NCBI GenBank assembly: GCA_002715785.1
Contig: PBAA01000009.1
Span: forward strand, 1-11,801
DNA length: 11,801 bases
Source of the DNA: Gammaproteobacteria bacterium
GTDB taxonomy: Bacteria; Pseudomonadota; Gammaproteobacteria; Pseudomonadales; Azotimanducaceae
Direction of reading: 5' to 3'
A model generated the notes under the pieces. The model was not told the origin of the DNA. It ran no database searches and saw only the letters and a program-made list of their open reading frames with translations. This document shows, piece after piece, positions 1 to 7,184 of this stretch. A program made the position numbers and the translations under genes. Within the stretch, counting starts at the first letter, position 1; each line of letters starts with the position of its first letter.

Positions 1-1
1 C

Positions 2-217
2 GGCGCGTTTTACGCGTTCCCTAACATCGAAGGCACCGGGATGGACGCGAAAACGCTACAGAATCGACTGTTGGACGAGATCGGAGTCGCCACGGTCGCT
101 GGAACCAGTTTTGGTGCATTGGGCGAAGGATTTATTCGCTTCTCGTACGCAAGTTCTGTCGAGAGCATCGTCGAAGCCGTCAAACGAATCGAAGGATTTC
201 TACATCAATCCGTCTAG
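2..217 (+). CDS. PLP-dependent aminotransferase class I/II, C-terminal fragment
   Basis: Only the last 71 codons are in the window; the gene enters from the left in frame 2 and ends at TAG 215-217. The fragment reads GAFYAFPNIEGTG near its start, then GVATVAGTSFG and GFIRFSYASS. This is the C-terminal small domain of fold-type I aspartate/aromatic-type aminotransferases. In that family the Arg of the xIRxSYA motif binds the substrate alpha-carboxylate, and it is present here. The PLP lysine lies upstream of the window, so substrate specificity cannot be judged. The stop codon overlaps the stop of the convergent peptidase gene in a shared CTAG, leaving no room for a conventional terminator between them. 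The family call is solid; the exact enzyme is not known. Confidence 0.85.
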   Translation, partial: GAFYAFPNIEGTGMDAKTLQNRLLDEIGVATVAGTSFGALGEGFIRFSYASSVESIVEAVKRIEGFLHQSV

Positions 218-2304
218 CTCGATGGTTCCGTTTCGGTGGCAATGAGTCCGTTGTGTCGCAACAAGGCCGATGGATCCGGCTGCCTTCCCCGAAACGCCTC
301 GTAGCCTTCCATCGCGTCCTTCGATCCGCCTATTTCAAGAATTTCTTGAAGAAATCGTTGCCCGGCCGACCGATCGAAAACACTCGTTTCTTCGAAAGCC
401 GCGAACGCGTCTGCCGATAGAATCTCCGACCACAGATAACTGTAATAACCTGCCTCGTACCCTCCGGAAAAAATGTGGCCAAATGCCCATGGAAAACGAT
501 CGTATTCTGGCGGGCGCACCAAGCCAGTCCGTTGGCGCACGTCGAGCATAGCCTCAAGAGGACCGAGCGCTTTCAGGCTGGTATGCAGCGCCATATCCAA
601 GAGTCCGAACTCAAGTTGTCGTACCATCGCCAAACCGGACTGAAAGTTACGCGCTTCCAGTAGTCGTTTTAGAAGCGTTTCTGGCAACGAATCGCCCGTC
701 TGCCAATGACCGGAGATGAGACCGATCGACTCGGGTTGCCAGCACCAGTTCTCCATGAATTGACTCGGTAATTCAACGGCATCTATTGGCACGCCATTGA
801 TCCCTGACACGGCGGCACATGTTTGCCGCGTGAGCATGTGATGGAGCCCATGACCGAATTCATGGAAAAGCGTTACGACTTCCGAGTGAGTCAAAAGTGC
901 AGGGACATCGCCTACCGGCGGCGTAAAGTTACAGGTGAGAAACGCGGCAGGTAACTGCAGGAAATTACCCGACTCGCGTCGAACTCGACAATCATTCATC
1001 CACGCGCCGCCCTGTTTGTGCGGGCGTGCAAACGGGTCAACATAGAACCGGGCAATCCGATCCTGATCGCGAAAAATCTCGAAAAACAACACCTCGTCGT
1101 GCCAGTGATCGGGCGCAACCGCGCGTTGCACTCTGATCCCGAACAAGCGCTCAACCACGTCAAACATCCCGACTAATACCTTGTCCATCGGGAAATACGG
1201 CCTCAGTTCCTCCTCTGAGACTGCATATTTCTCCTGCCGTAGTTGTTCCGACAAAAAACGAGTATCCCACGGACGGATCTCGTTGATCCCATACTTTTCA
1301 CGGGCAAAGGCGGTAAGCTCTTTGAGATCTTCGCGCGCTTTCGGAAGCGACTTGTCGAGAAGATTCTCGAGAAATCCTTGTATCTCGGCAGGATCGTCCG
1401 TCATATTCTTTACGACCGACAACTCCGCGTAGTTGCCATACCCCAAGAGTTGTGCCTGCTCATGACGTAGCGATAGTGTTTCGATCATGATCTCGGTGTT
1501 ATCGAAGCTATTCGCGTGAGGTCCTCTGTCCGATGCTCGTGTGACGTAGGCCTCATGCACTTCGCGCCGTAACTCCCGATCTTGCGCGTGATCCAAAACA
1601 GCCGCATAGGAAGGCATTTCCAGTGTCACCACGTAACCGTCGAGGCCACGTACTCGGGCCGCCTCGGCGGCGATCGCCAAATTGACGTCGGGCAACCCGT
1701 CGAGTGGCTCGGGACCGTCGAAACGCCGAGTCCACGCATCCGATGCATCAAGCACGTTGTTCTGGAATAGGCTCGCGAGAACCGCAAGTCGCTCGCTGAT
1801 ATCGGCAAATCGTTTCTTATCTTGTTCATCAAGACCAACCCCGGATAACTCAAAATCGATCAGCGCGTTATCCACAACTTTTTTCTGCGCTGGTGAAAGT
1901 TCATCGTCGTACGATTTGCTCGACCGCAAGTTCTTGTACGCCTCGTAAAGAGGCTTCGATTGCCCGAGTTCAGTCGAGTACTGTGTCAATGCCACCAAAC
2001 ATCCGTCGTGTGCCGCACGCAGCGCTTCTGTGTTGACGACTGCGTTTAGGTGAGAAATCGGCACCCACGCTTTCGTTAAGCGGTCGTCAATCTCCTCCAG
2101 CGGCGCCACTAGCGAGTCCCAATCGGGATCGTCACTTGCACGCTCAACGATCCCTATGAGTTCTTCCCGGTTAGACGTTAGCAATTGATGAATCGCTTCT
2201 TCGATCTCATCAGGTTCAATACCGCTAAAGTCCGGCAAGCCGTCGATCTCCGCAAAAGTCTCTGTCACAGCGCTACACCAATTACCAGGAACAAAGATCT
2301 TCAC
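214..2304 (-). CDS. prlC: M3 family metallopeptidase, oligopeptidase A type
   Basis: Predicted cytoplasmic zinc oligopeptidase of about 696 residues (E. coli oligopeptidase A is about 680), a family that trims short peptides and cleaved signal peptides. The zinc motif HEFGH lies at residues 481-485, the third ligand is probably Glu511 in AVELPSQF, and the downstream YEAGYYSYLWSE segment holds the tyrosines of the M3 active site. The N-terminal LPDFSGIEPDEI stretch and the VNTEALR...LYEAYKNLR region resemble oligopeptidase A. I chose the GTG at 2304-2302 because GGGAG (2312-2316 on the complement) sits 7 nt upstream. A TTG at 2325 would add 7 residues and lacks such a site; a GTG 12 codons downstream is also possible. 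It is transcribed divergently from the rhodanese-VOC gene, 69 nt away, and ends in the stop of the convergent aminotransferase gene. Family call very secure; the prlC name is by resemblance. Confidence 0.9.
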   Translation of the reverse strand: MKIFVPGNWCSAVTETFAEIDGLPDFSGIEPDEIEEAIHQLLTSNREELIGIVERASDDPDWDSLVAPLEEIDDRLTKAWVPISHLNAVVNTEALRAAHDGCLVALTQYSTELGQSKPLYEAYKNLRSSKSYDDELSPAQKKVVDNALIDFELSGVGLDEQDKKRFADISERLAVLASLFQNNVLDASDAWTRRFDGPEPLDGLPDVNLAIAAEAARVRGLDGYVVTLEMPSYAAVLDHAQDRELRREVHEAYVTRASDRGPHANSFDNTEIMIETLSLRHEQAQLLGYGNYAELSVVKNMTDDPAEIQGFLENLLDKSLPKAREDLKELTAFAREKYGINEIRPWDTRFLSEQLRQEKYAVSEEELRPYFPMDKVLVGMFDVVERLFGIRVQRAVAPDHWHDEVLFFEIFRDQDRIARFYVDPFARPHKQGGAWMNDCRVRRESGNFLQLPAAFLTCNFTPPVGDVPALLTHSEVVTLFHEFGHGLHHMLTRQTCAAVSGINGVPIDAVELPSQFMENWCWQPESIGLISGHWQTGDSLPETLLKRLLEARNFQSGLAMVRQLEFGLLDMALHTSLKALGPLEAMLDVRQRTGLVRPPEYDRFPWAFGHIFSGGYEAGYYSYLWSEILSADAFAAFEETSVFDRSAGQRFLQEILEIGGSKDAMEGYEAFRGRQPDPSALLRHNGLIATETEPSS

Positions 2305-2346
2305 GGTCAATCTCCCGCAATTCAAGCCGTCTTATAACGGGTTACA

Positions 2347-2362
2347 CTGGATACCGATCCAG
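2347..2362. promoter_or_regulatory. Perfect inverted repeat next to a ribosome site (possible operator or hairpin)
   Basis: CTGGAT-ACCG-ATCCAG: 6-bp perfect arms around a 4-nt spacer, in the 69-bp divergent gap between the M3 peptidase and the rhodanese-VOC gene. Its right arm ends at the first two bases of the SD sequence (AGGGGAG, 2361-2367). As DNA it could be an operator controlling one or both genes; as RNA it is a short hairpin touching the SD. The repeat is seen directly; the function is inference, and a 6-bp match can occur by chance. Confidence 0.35.
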
Positions 2363-2373
2363 GGGAGACGACG

Positions 2374-3153
2374 ATGGCTATCAAGCCCATTTTTGAATCG
2401 GTCGATGAACTGAAGAAAACTATCGAAAACCTGAGCATTGGAGCGCTCGTCGAAGAACTTGCCGCACCGAAACCACCACTCCTGCTCGACATTCGCGAAA
2501 TTCAAGAGCAGGTCGATTTGGGAACGATTCCCAGCGCCATCCACACCCCCCGAGGCATGCTCGAATTTTGGGCGGACCCTGCCAGCCCTTACTTCCGTAA
2601 TTACTTTAGCGAGGAACAACGCACCATTGTGTTCTGCGCGGGCGGCGGTCGATCAGCATTTGCTGCCAAGGCGTTAATAGACATGGGTTATCGGGACGTA
2701 GCCCACCTGGAAGAAGGATTTACCGGTTGGGCAAAAGCCGGTCAACCGATCGAGGAAACGGCGAGTCGGTCAAAGTGGATGCGGAAACCCGAAGATACAC
2801 GACCCGCAGTTTGGGTCGGACACCTAAGCATGACGGTGCCAGATCCTGATGCAAGCAAAGCGTTTTTTGTTGCCGCCGGGATGCGCGACGTATCGCCTGG
2901 TTCAGATATCGCCATTCTTGAATTACGCGGTGGAACACACCTAATTTTGTCCAAAGGCAACCCTAACGGCGATCTTCACGCGCCGTTTGACCTCATGGTC
3001 GACGACGTCGACACCAGTCATGCCGCGTTCACGAAGCTCGGGCTCGAACCCAGCTCGATCACCGAGGCTCGTTTCCACCGTTCCTTCAACCTCCAAGAAC
3101 CTGGACGACACACCATCGTCGTCCACTCCAGCCATGTCGAAGGGGTCGTCTGA
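2374..3153 (+). CDS. Rhodanese-like domain fused to a glyoxalase/VOC domain
   Basis: A 259-residue two-domain protein. Residues about 20-127 form a rhodanese homology domain: LLLDIRE near the start, then the active-site loop CAGGGRS at 88-94 with Cys88 as the presumed sulfur- or thiol-carrying residue, then the GFTGWAKAG end typical of the fold. A linker (about 128-145) leads to a glyoxalase/bleomycin-resistance/dioxygenase (VOC) domain from about 146 to the end, beginning VWVGHLSMTVPDPDASKAFF. The VOC metal site looks incomplete: His150 and His189 are in plausible places, but the usual final Glu is not evident. The ATG at 2374 has a strong SD (AGGGGAG) 6 nt upstream. The TGA overlaps a probable CTG start of the MATE exporter, so the two genes look translationally coupled. 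Known members of each family handle sulfane sulfur or thiol adducts (rhodanese) and glutathione adducts or small ring/carbonyl compounds (VOC). A joint role in thiol chemistry or detoxification is inference. Confidence 0.85.
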   Translation: MAIKPIFESVDELKKTIENLSIGALVEELAAPKPPLLLDIREIQEQVDLGTIPSAIHTPRGMLEFWADPASPYFRNYFSEEQRTIVFCAGGGRSAFAAKALIDMGYRDVAHLEEGFTGWAKAGQPIEETASRSKWMRKPEDTRPAVWVGHLSMTVPDPDASKAFFVAAGMRDVSPGSDIAILELRGGTHLILSKGNPNGDLHAPFDLMVDDVDTSHAAFTKLGLEPSSITEARFHRSFNLQEPGRHTIVVHSSHVEGVV

Positions 3154-4559
3154 TCGAATCGAGAGAGGACGCAAAAGGCGTTAGCGTTAACGAACCCCAA
3201 ATCGAGGCCGCAGGCCGTCAACACGTTGGGAGTTTTACGCAAGGGAGCGTCGTCGGTCACTTGGTACGGTTAGGTTCGTTCATGGCGATGGGGTCGATTA
3301 CCATGAACGTCGCTCAACTCGGCGAAGCCGTCTACCTCGGATTCTTAGGCACAGAAGCGCTCGCAGCCATGGGTTTTGCTTACCCGATCACGATCACGTT
3401 ATTCGCATTTGCGATGGGTATCGGTACCGGCGCGTCATCGGTGATCGCACGAGCTGCGGGTAGTGGCCAACGCGGCGACGTCCGACGCCTGGTTTCACAC
3501 GCCGAACTACTGGCGGTACTCGTCGGGACTATTTTAGGTCTGGGGGGCTATTTCGCTGCCCCGTCCATCGCCGCTTTGCTTGGCGCACAAGACGCGGTAC
3601 TCGCCATGACGGTCGAGTACCTTCAGGTCTACATGATCGGGATGCCGTTTTTTCTACTTTCCATTGTTGGATCAACCCTCTTGCGGGCCACCGGCAGTGC
3701 AGCAAGTCCCGGCATCATTATGACCGCGGGCTCGATTATCCAAATCATACTTTGCCCATTTTTCATCTTCGACTCATTCTGGGGCCTCGGCCTCGGCCTT
3801 GGTATCGCCGGCGCTGCGTGGGCATACGTCGTTTCGAGATTCATGAGTGTTTTTCTATTCGTGTTGCTTTTGGTTAGGGCTCGCATGGTCCACTGGTCGA
3901 TTGTAGGCGTCATCAATTCCTGGAAAGCTATTCTCTACGTCGGCGGACCCGCTATCGCGAGCGGACTCGTGCAACCATTGTCCATGGCAATCATCACCCG
4001 GTTGCTCGCATCTCATGGGCATGAGGTGGTCGCTGGCTTCAACGTTGCCTCAAGAGTCGAAACCATGGCACATATGATCCTCTGGTCGGTTTATTCCTCA
4101 TCAGAACCCTTTATAGGACAAAATTGGGGCGCGCGGCTTTACGACCGGGTCAAGAAAGCGTTAACGCTCTGCCATGGGTTTTGCCTCGCCTGGGGCGTCT
4201 TGACATTCGCGGTGATGATGCTCGTCGGAACAACGCTGGTCGCCATGATCGACGACAATCCTATCGTCATAGACGTCGCCCGTTCTTTCTTTTTGGTGAT
4301 TCCGCTCAGCATTGGATTCATGGGAATGATGTCGGTCGCCAGCTCCTGCTTCAACGCCCTTGGAAAACCGTTTCCACCATTCGTGATTTCCTTGCTTAGG
4401 ACCCTCATTTTGTACGTACCGCTAGCTATCCTGGCGAATCGTCTCTGGGGTTACCAAGGAATCTTCATTGCCACCGCTGTGACGAACATCGTGGTCGGCT
4501 TGATGGCATGGATCTGGAATCGATCCTACGTCTACAAGATAGCGGCTCTATCCGCCTAA
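3150..4559 (+). CDS. MATE family multidrug/Na+ (or H+) antiporter, probable CTG start
   Basis: Inner-membrane exporter of the MATE family, expected to expel organic cations or small toxic compounds in exchange for Na+ or H+. The product is almost entirely hydrophobic helices, with the typical N-terminal FTQGSVVGHLVRLGSFMAMG, a first-half GTEALAAMGFAYPI and a second half beginning near WKAILYVGGPAIASG, i.e. two MatE repeats, roughly 12 helices. The first TTG/ATG-type start in this frame is TTG 3261, but that cuts the conserved FTQGSVVGH segment and lacks a well-spaced SD (AAGGGA is 14 nt away). The frame is open back to CTG 3150, which overlaps the upstream TGA as CTGA and has GAAGGGG (3139-3145) 4-5 nt upstream. 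That start gives 469 residues, normal for MATE proteins. The gene ends in TAA, sharing CTAA with the convergent GMC gene. Family very secure; start uncertain. Confidence 0.9.
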   Translation: MIESREDAKGVSVNEPQIEAAGRQHVGSFTQGSVVGHLVRLGSFMAMGSITMNVAQLGEAVYLGFLGTEALAAMGFAYPITITLFAFAMGIGTGASSVIARAAGSGQRGDVRRLVSHAELLAVLVGTILGLGGYFAAPSIAALLGAQDAVLAMTVEYLQVYMIGMPFFLLSIVGSTLLRATGSAASPGIIMTAGSIIQIILCPFFIFDSFWGLGLGLGIAGAAWAYVVSRFMSVFLFVLLLVRARMVHWSIVGVINSWKAILYVGGPAIASGLVQPLSMAIITRLLASHGHEVVAGFNVASRVETMAHMILWSVYSSSEPFIGQNWGARLYDRVKKALTLCHGFCLAWGVLTFAVMMLVGTTLVAMIDDNPIVIDVARSFFLVIPLSIGFMGMMSVASSCFNALGKPFPPFVISLLRTLILYVPLAILANRLWGYQGIFIATAVTNIVVGLMAWIWNRSYVYKIAALSA

Positions 4560-6199
4560 TCTGCCTGGCGTCGCCCAGTCTCGGCAATAAAACGGGCTCC
4601 TTGCTCGGCAATCATCACCGTGGGGGCATTGGTGTTGCCCGAGGTGATGCGTGGCATCACCGACGCGTCAATGACCCGCAAGCCATGGATGCCACGAACC
4701 CGCAGTCGATCGTCCACCACAGCGAGTTCGTTGTTGCCCATCGCGCACGTCCCTACCGGGTGAAAAATAGTGGTGCCTAGGTCCCTAGCCGCATCCAATA
4801 TCTCGTCATCCGAGGTAATCTGTGAACCCGGAAGCCATTCCATCGGTTGAAATCGAGCCAGAGCTTCGTCCGCCATGATCCTTCGGGTAAAGCGCATCCC
4901 TTCAACAGCGACCTGGCAATCTTCTTCGGTCGCAAGGTAGTTGAGGGTAATGGCCGGATATCGTTCTGAGTCGCGACTCCTGATCCGCACATGACCTCGA
5001 CTGGTGGGCTGAAGGTTACAAACTGACGGCGTGATTGCATCGAAACGGTGGAGTGGCTCACCAAAACGATCCAACGACAAAGGCTGTACGTGCCATTCGA
5101 TATTGGCAGAATCCCTTCCCGGATCACTTTTGGCAAACGCCCCTAATTGAGACGGGGGCATGGTGAGCGGCCCTGATCGAAACGCTAAGTACTCGAGTCC
5201 CATTCCCACTTTACCTAGCCAGGTTCGCGCTCGACGATTGAGAGTGACGGTATTACGCACCTTGAATATAGTGCGGATCTGCAGATGATCCTGAAGATTC
5301 TCACCCACGCCGGGAAGAGGACGAACCACTGGGAGGTCATTCGCCTTCAGGAGCTTGGGCGCACCGACCCCGGACAATTGAAGCAATTGTGGCGACCCAA
5401 TGGATCCTGCGGAAAGCAAAATTTCTCCATCCGTAATAAACGTCTCTAGATGATTTCCAATTTTAACGTTGACACCGGTTGCCCGCGGTTCGCCTCGATG
5501 CTCGGTGAACAAAACGCGGCGTACATTGGCATCGGTTAGCACCGTCAGATTCGACCGGTTCATCGCGGGACGCAAAAACGCTTTGGTCGCACTCCAACGC
5601 ACCCCGCGCCGTTGGTTCACTTGAAAATACGCGTTCCCAAAATTATCGCCGCGATTGAATTCGGCAATTTTCGGAATGCCACAGGCCTCAGCCGCATCCC
5701 GCCAAGCGTCCAATATTTCCCAGTTCACCCTTCGTTCTTCGACTCGTAATTCGCCACTGGCACCGTGCCAAGCATCCTCGCCATGCTGGTAGCGTTCCGA
5801 CCGCTTAAAAACCGGTAGCACGTCATCCCAACCCCAACCGCGATTGCCTAATTCAGCCCAGTGATCGTAATCGCCGCGCTGCCCCCGCATATAAATCATG
5901 GCATTAATGGAAGAACAACCACCAAGCCCCTTGCCACGCGCGTACCCGATTCGTCGGCCGTTCAGTCCTTCATCTGGTTCCGTTTGATAACACCAGTCCG
6001 TGCGGGGATTACCGATGGTATATAGGTAGCCCACCGGAATATCGATCCAGAAATAATCGTCTTTTCCACCTGCTTCAAGCAGTAAGACCTTGCAATTCGG
6101 GTCATAGCTCAGTCGGTTCGCCAAGACGCAACCCGCAGTGCCTGCACCGACAACGATGTAGTCAAATGTCGCGTTAGAGCCTTTGGTCGCGACCCCCAT
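4556..6199 (-). CDS. GMC-family FAD-dependent oxidoreductase (choline/alcohol dehydrogenase-like)
   Basis: A 547-residue GMC oxidoreductase, expected to oxidise an alcohol to an aldehyde using FAD and to pass electrons to a quinone or other acceptor. Seen: the ADP-binding motif GAGTAG at 18-23, LEAGG at 41-45, GMC signature 1 (RGKGLGGCSSIN from 88), GMC signature 2 (GSIGSPQLLQLSGVG, 265-279), active-site HPVGTC with His480, and the C-terminal GNTNAPT with Asn522 as second catalytic position. Length fits choline dehydrogenase and AlkJ-type alcohol dehydrogenases, but the substrate cannot be told from motifs. No signal peptide. It is the last gene of the four-gene - strand unit, 50 nt after MaoC; its own SD is weak, suggesting it depends on upstream translation or transcription. 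Its TAG overlaps the TAA of the convergent MATE gene. Confidence 0.93.
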   Translation of the reverse strand: MGVATKGSNATFDYIVVGAGTAGCVLANRLSYDPNCKVLLLEAGGKDDYFWIDIPVGYLYTIGNPRTDWCYQTEPDEGLNGRRIGYARGKGLGGCSSINAMIYMRGQRGDYDHWAELGNRGWGWDDVLPVFKRSERYQHGEDAWHGASGELRVEERRVNWEILDAWRDAAEACGIPKIAEFNRGDNFGNAYFQVNQRRGVRWSATKAFLRPAMNRSNLTVLTDANVRRVLFTEHRGEPRATGVNVKIGNHLETFITDGEILLSAGSIGSPQLLQLSGVGAPKLLKANDLPVVRPLPGVGENLQDHLQIRTIFKVRNTVTLNRRARTWLGKVGMGLEYLAFRSGPLTMPPSQLGAFAKSDPGRDSANIEWHVQPLSLDRFGEPLHRFDAITPSVCNLQPTSRGHVRIRSRDSERYPAITLNYLATEEDCQVAVEGMRFTRRIMADEALARFQPMEWLPGSQITSDDEILDAARDLGTTIFHPVGTCAMGNNELAVVDDRLRVRGIHGLRVIDASVMPRITSGNTNAPTVMIAEQGARFIAETGRRQAD

Positions 6200-6249
6200 T
6201 CTCAGGCTCGTTTCACGTCGTCAGCTGTGCGGGAGACGAAACAGTTGGA

Positions 6250-7122
6250 TCATTCAAATTCGAAATAGGCATTAGAGACGACGGTCCGTTCGTCGACACG
6301 CCCTTCGAATTGGAAGCGGTTCTCGCCGTCTGCCCACGCTTCGATTTGCAACGTCTCGCCCAGGAAAACGGGCGCGGAAAACCGCACCTTGATCCGTCGA
6401 AATCGAGAAGCATCGCCACCGCAAAGTCCTTCAAGTAGAAGGTGTGCGCAATGACCGAATGTGCACAGACCGTGAAGAATCGGCTCATCAAACCCGCCAA
6501 AACTTGCCGACTCCGGATCGATATGAAGAGGGTTGTAATCACCAGATAGTCGGTAAACATGCGCCTGATTAGCAGGAATCAACGTAGTGGAACAAAAATC
6601 GGGCGGGCGATCTGGAGCGACGAGCTTTTCCGAAAACGTCACCCCCGCCCCTTCAAAGGGCTCAATGTCTCCAAGCTTTTCGACGCCGCGCCGAAATGAT
6701 CCGTTGACCATCCGCACGCAATCGTTCCCTGACGCGTCAGTTACCAAACTTTCATACTCACAAAAGCCGTTACCGGTACCGCGTGGGTGCACGCCAATTA
6801 GTCGAGATCGAACCGTTACTTCGCCCGAAATCGGGAGCGGTGCAAGTACTTCGAGGTGCCGTTCTGCATCAATGTTGAGAGGTCCCGGCGAAGACGGTAT
6901 TAGACTCGTATCGACGGGCGCGCCGCTCCCTCCCCAACGAATCGCGAAGGTCGGAAAAACGGCAAATTGAGGGTGGCCTTCATAAACGAAACGAAGATCC
7001 TGCGTTCCAATGCCCACGGCATACAACAAGACATCGCGTCGATCGTAACGAATCGCCACGGGTTCACCCCAGGGGCCAGGTTTTCCATCGGGTAAAGCTT
7101 GAGTTGCTTGATAAGTGGCCAC
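6250..7122 (-). CDS. MaoC-like double-hotdog enoyl-CoA hydratase
   Basis: A 290-residue protein with an N-terminal degenerate hotdog half (about 1-150) and a C-terminal catalytic MaoC half (about 160-290). The hydratase-2 motif is complete: YRLSGDYNPLHID at 190-202, giving Asp195 and His200 as the catalytic pair, followed by DEPILHGLCTFG (His217). This layout is that of (R)-specific 2-enoyl-CoA hydratases such as the hydratase-2 unit of peroxisomal multifunctional enzyme 2. The expected reaction is hydration of a trans-2-enoyl-CoA to a 3-hydroxyacyl-CoA. Start is GTG at 7122-7120; the GAGAG-like upstream region is only a moderate SD. It lies 62 nt after the thiolase-like gene and 50 nt before the GMC gene, so it should supply hydroxyacyl-CoA to the thiolase-fold partner. 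Acyl-chain preference unknown. Confidence 0.88.
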   Translation of the reverse strand: MATYQATQALPDGKPGPWGEPVAIRYDRRDVLLYAVGIGTQDLRFVYEGHPQFAVFPTFAIRWGGSGAPVDTSLIPSSPGPLNIDAERHLEVLAPLPISGEVTVRSRLIGVHPRGTGNGFCEYESLVTDASGNDCVRMVNGSFRRGVEKLGDIEPFEGAGVTFSEKLVAPDRPPDFCSTTLIPANQAHVYRLSGDYNPLHIDPESASFGGFDEPILHGLCTFGHCAHLLLEGLCGGDASRFRRIKVRFSAPVFLGETLQIEAWADGENRFQFEGRVDERTVVSNAYFEFE

Positions 7123-7184
7123 GCGACTCGCTCTCAGACAACAAATAAATCGGTTATCACGCCCTATCTCTTACCCATCGATCG

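Noticed and set aside
2332..2338. TTATAAC as a -10 box for the divergent peptidase or rhodanese-VOC genes
   Set aside because: No acceptable -35 hexamer is found at 16-18 nt on either strand, so it is only a suggestive AT-rich spot.
3261..3263. TTG as start of the MATE gene
   Set aside because: It cuts off the conserved FTQGSVVGH segment and the nearest SD-like AAGGGA is 14 nt away; the upstream CTG fits better.
4777..5136. A 119-codon - strand frame inside the GMC gene
   Set aside because: It is an alternative frame of a full-length GMC oxidoreductase with all signatures intact, so it is not a frameshifted copy.
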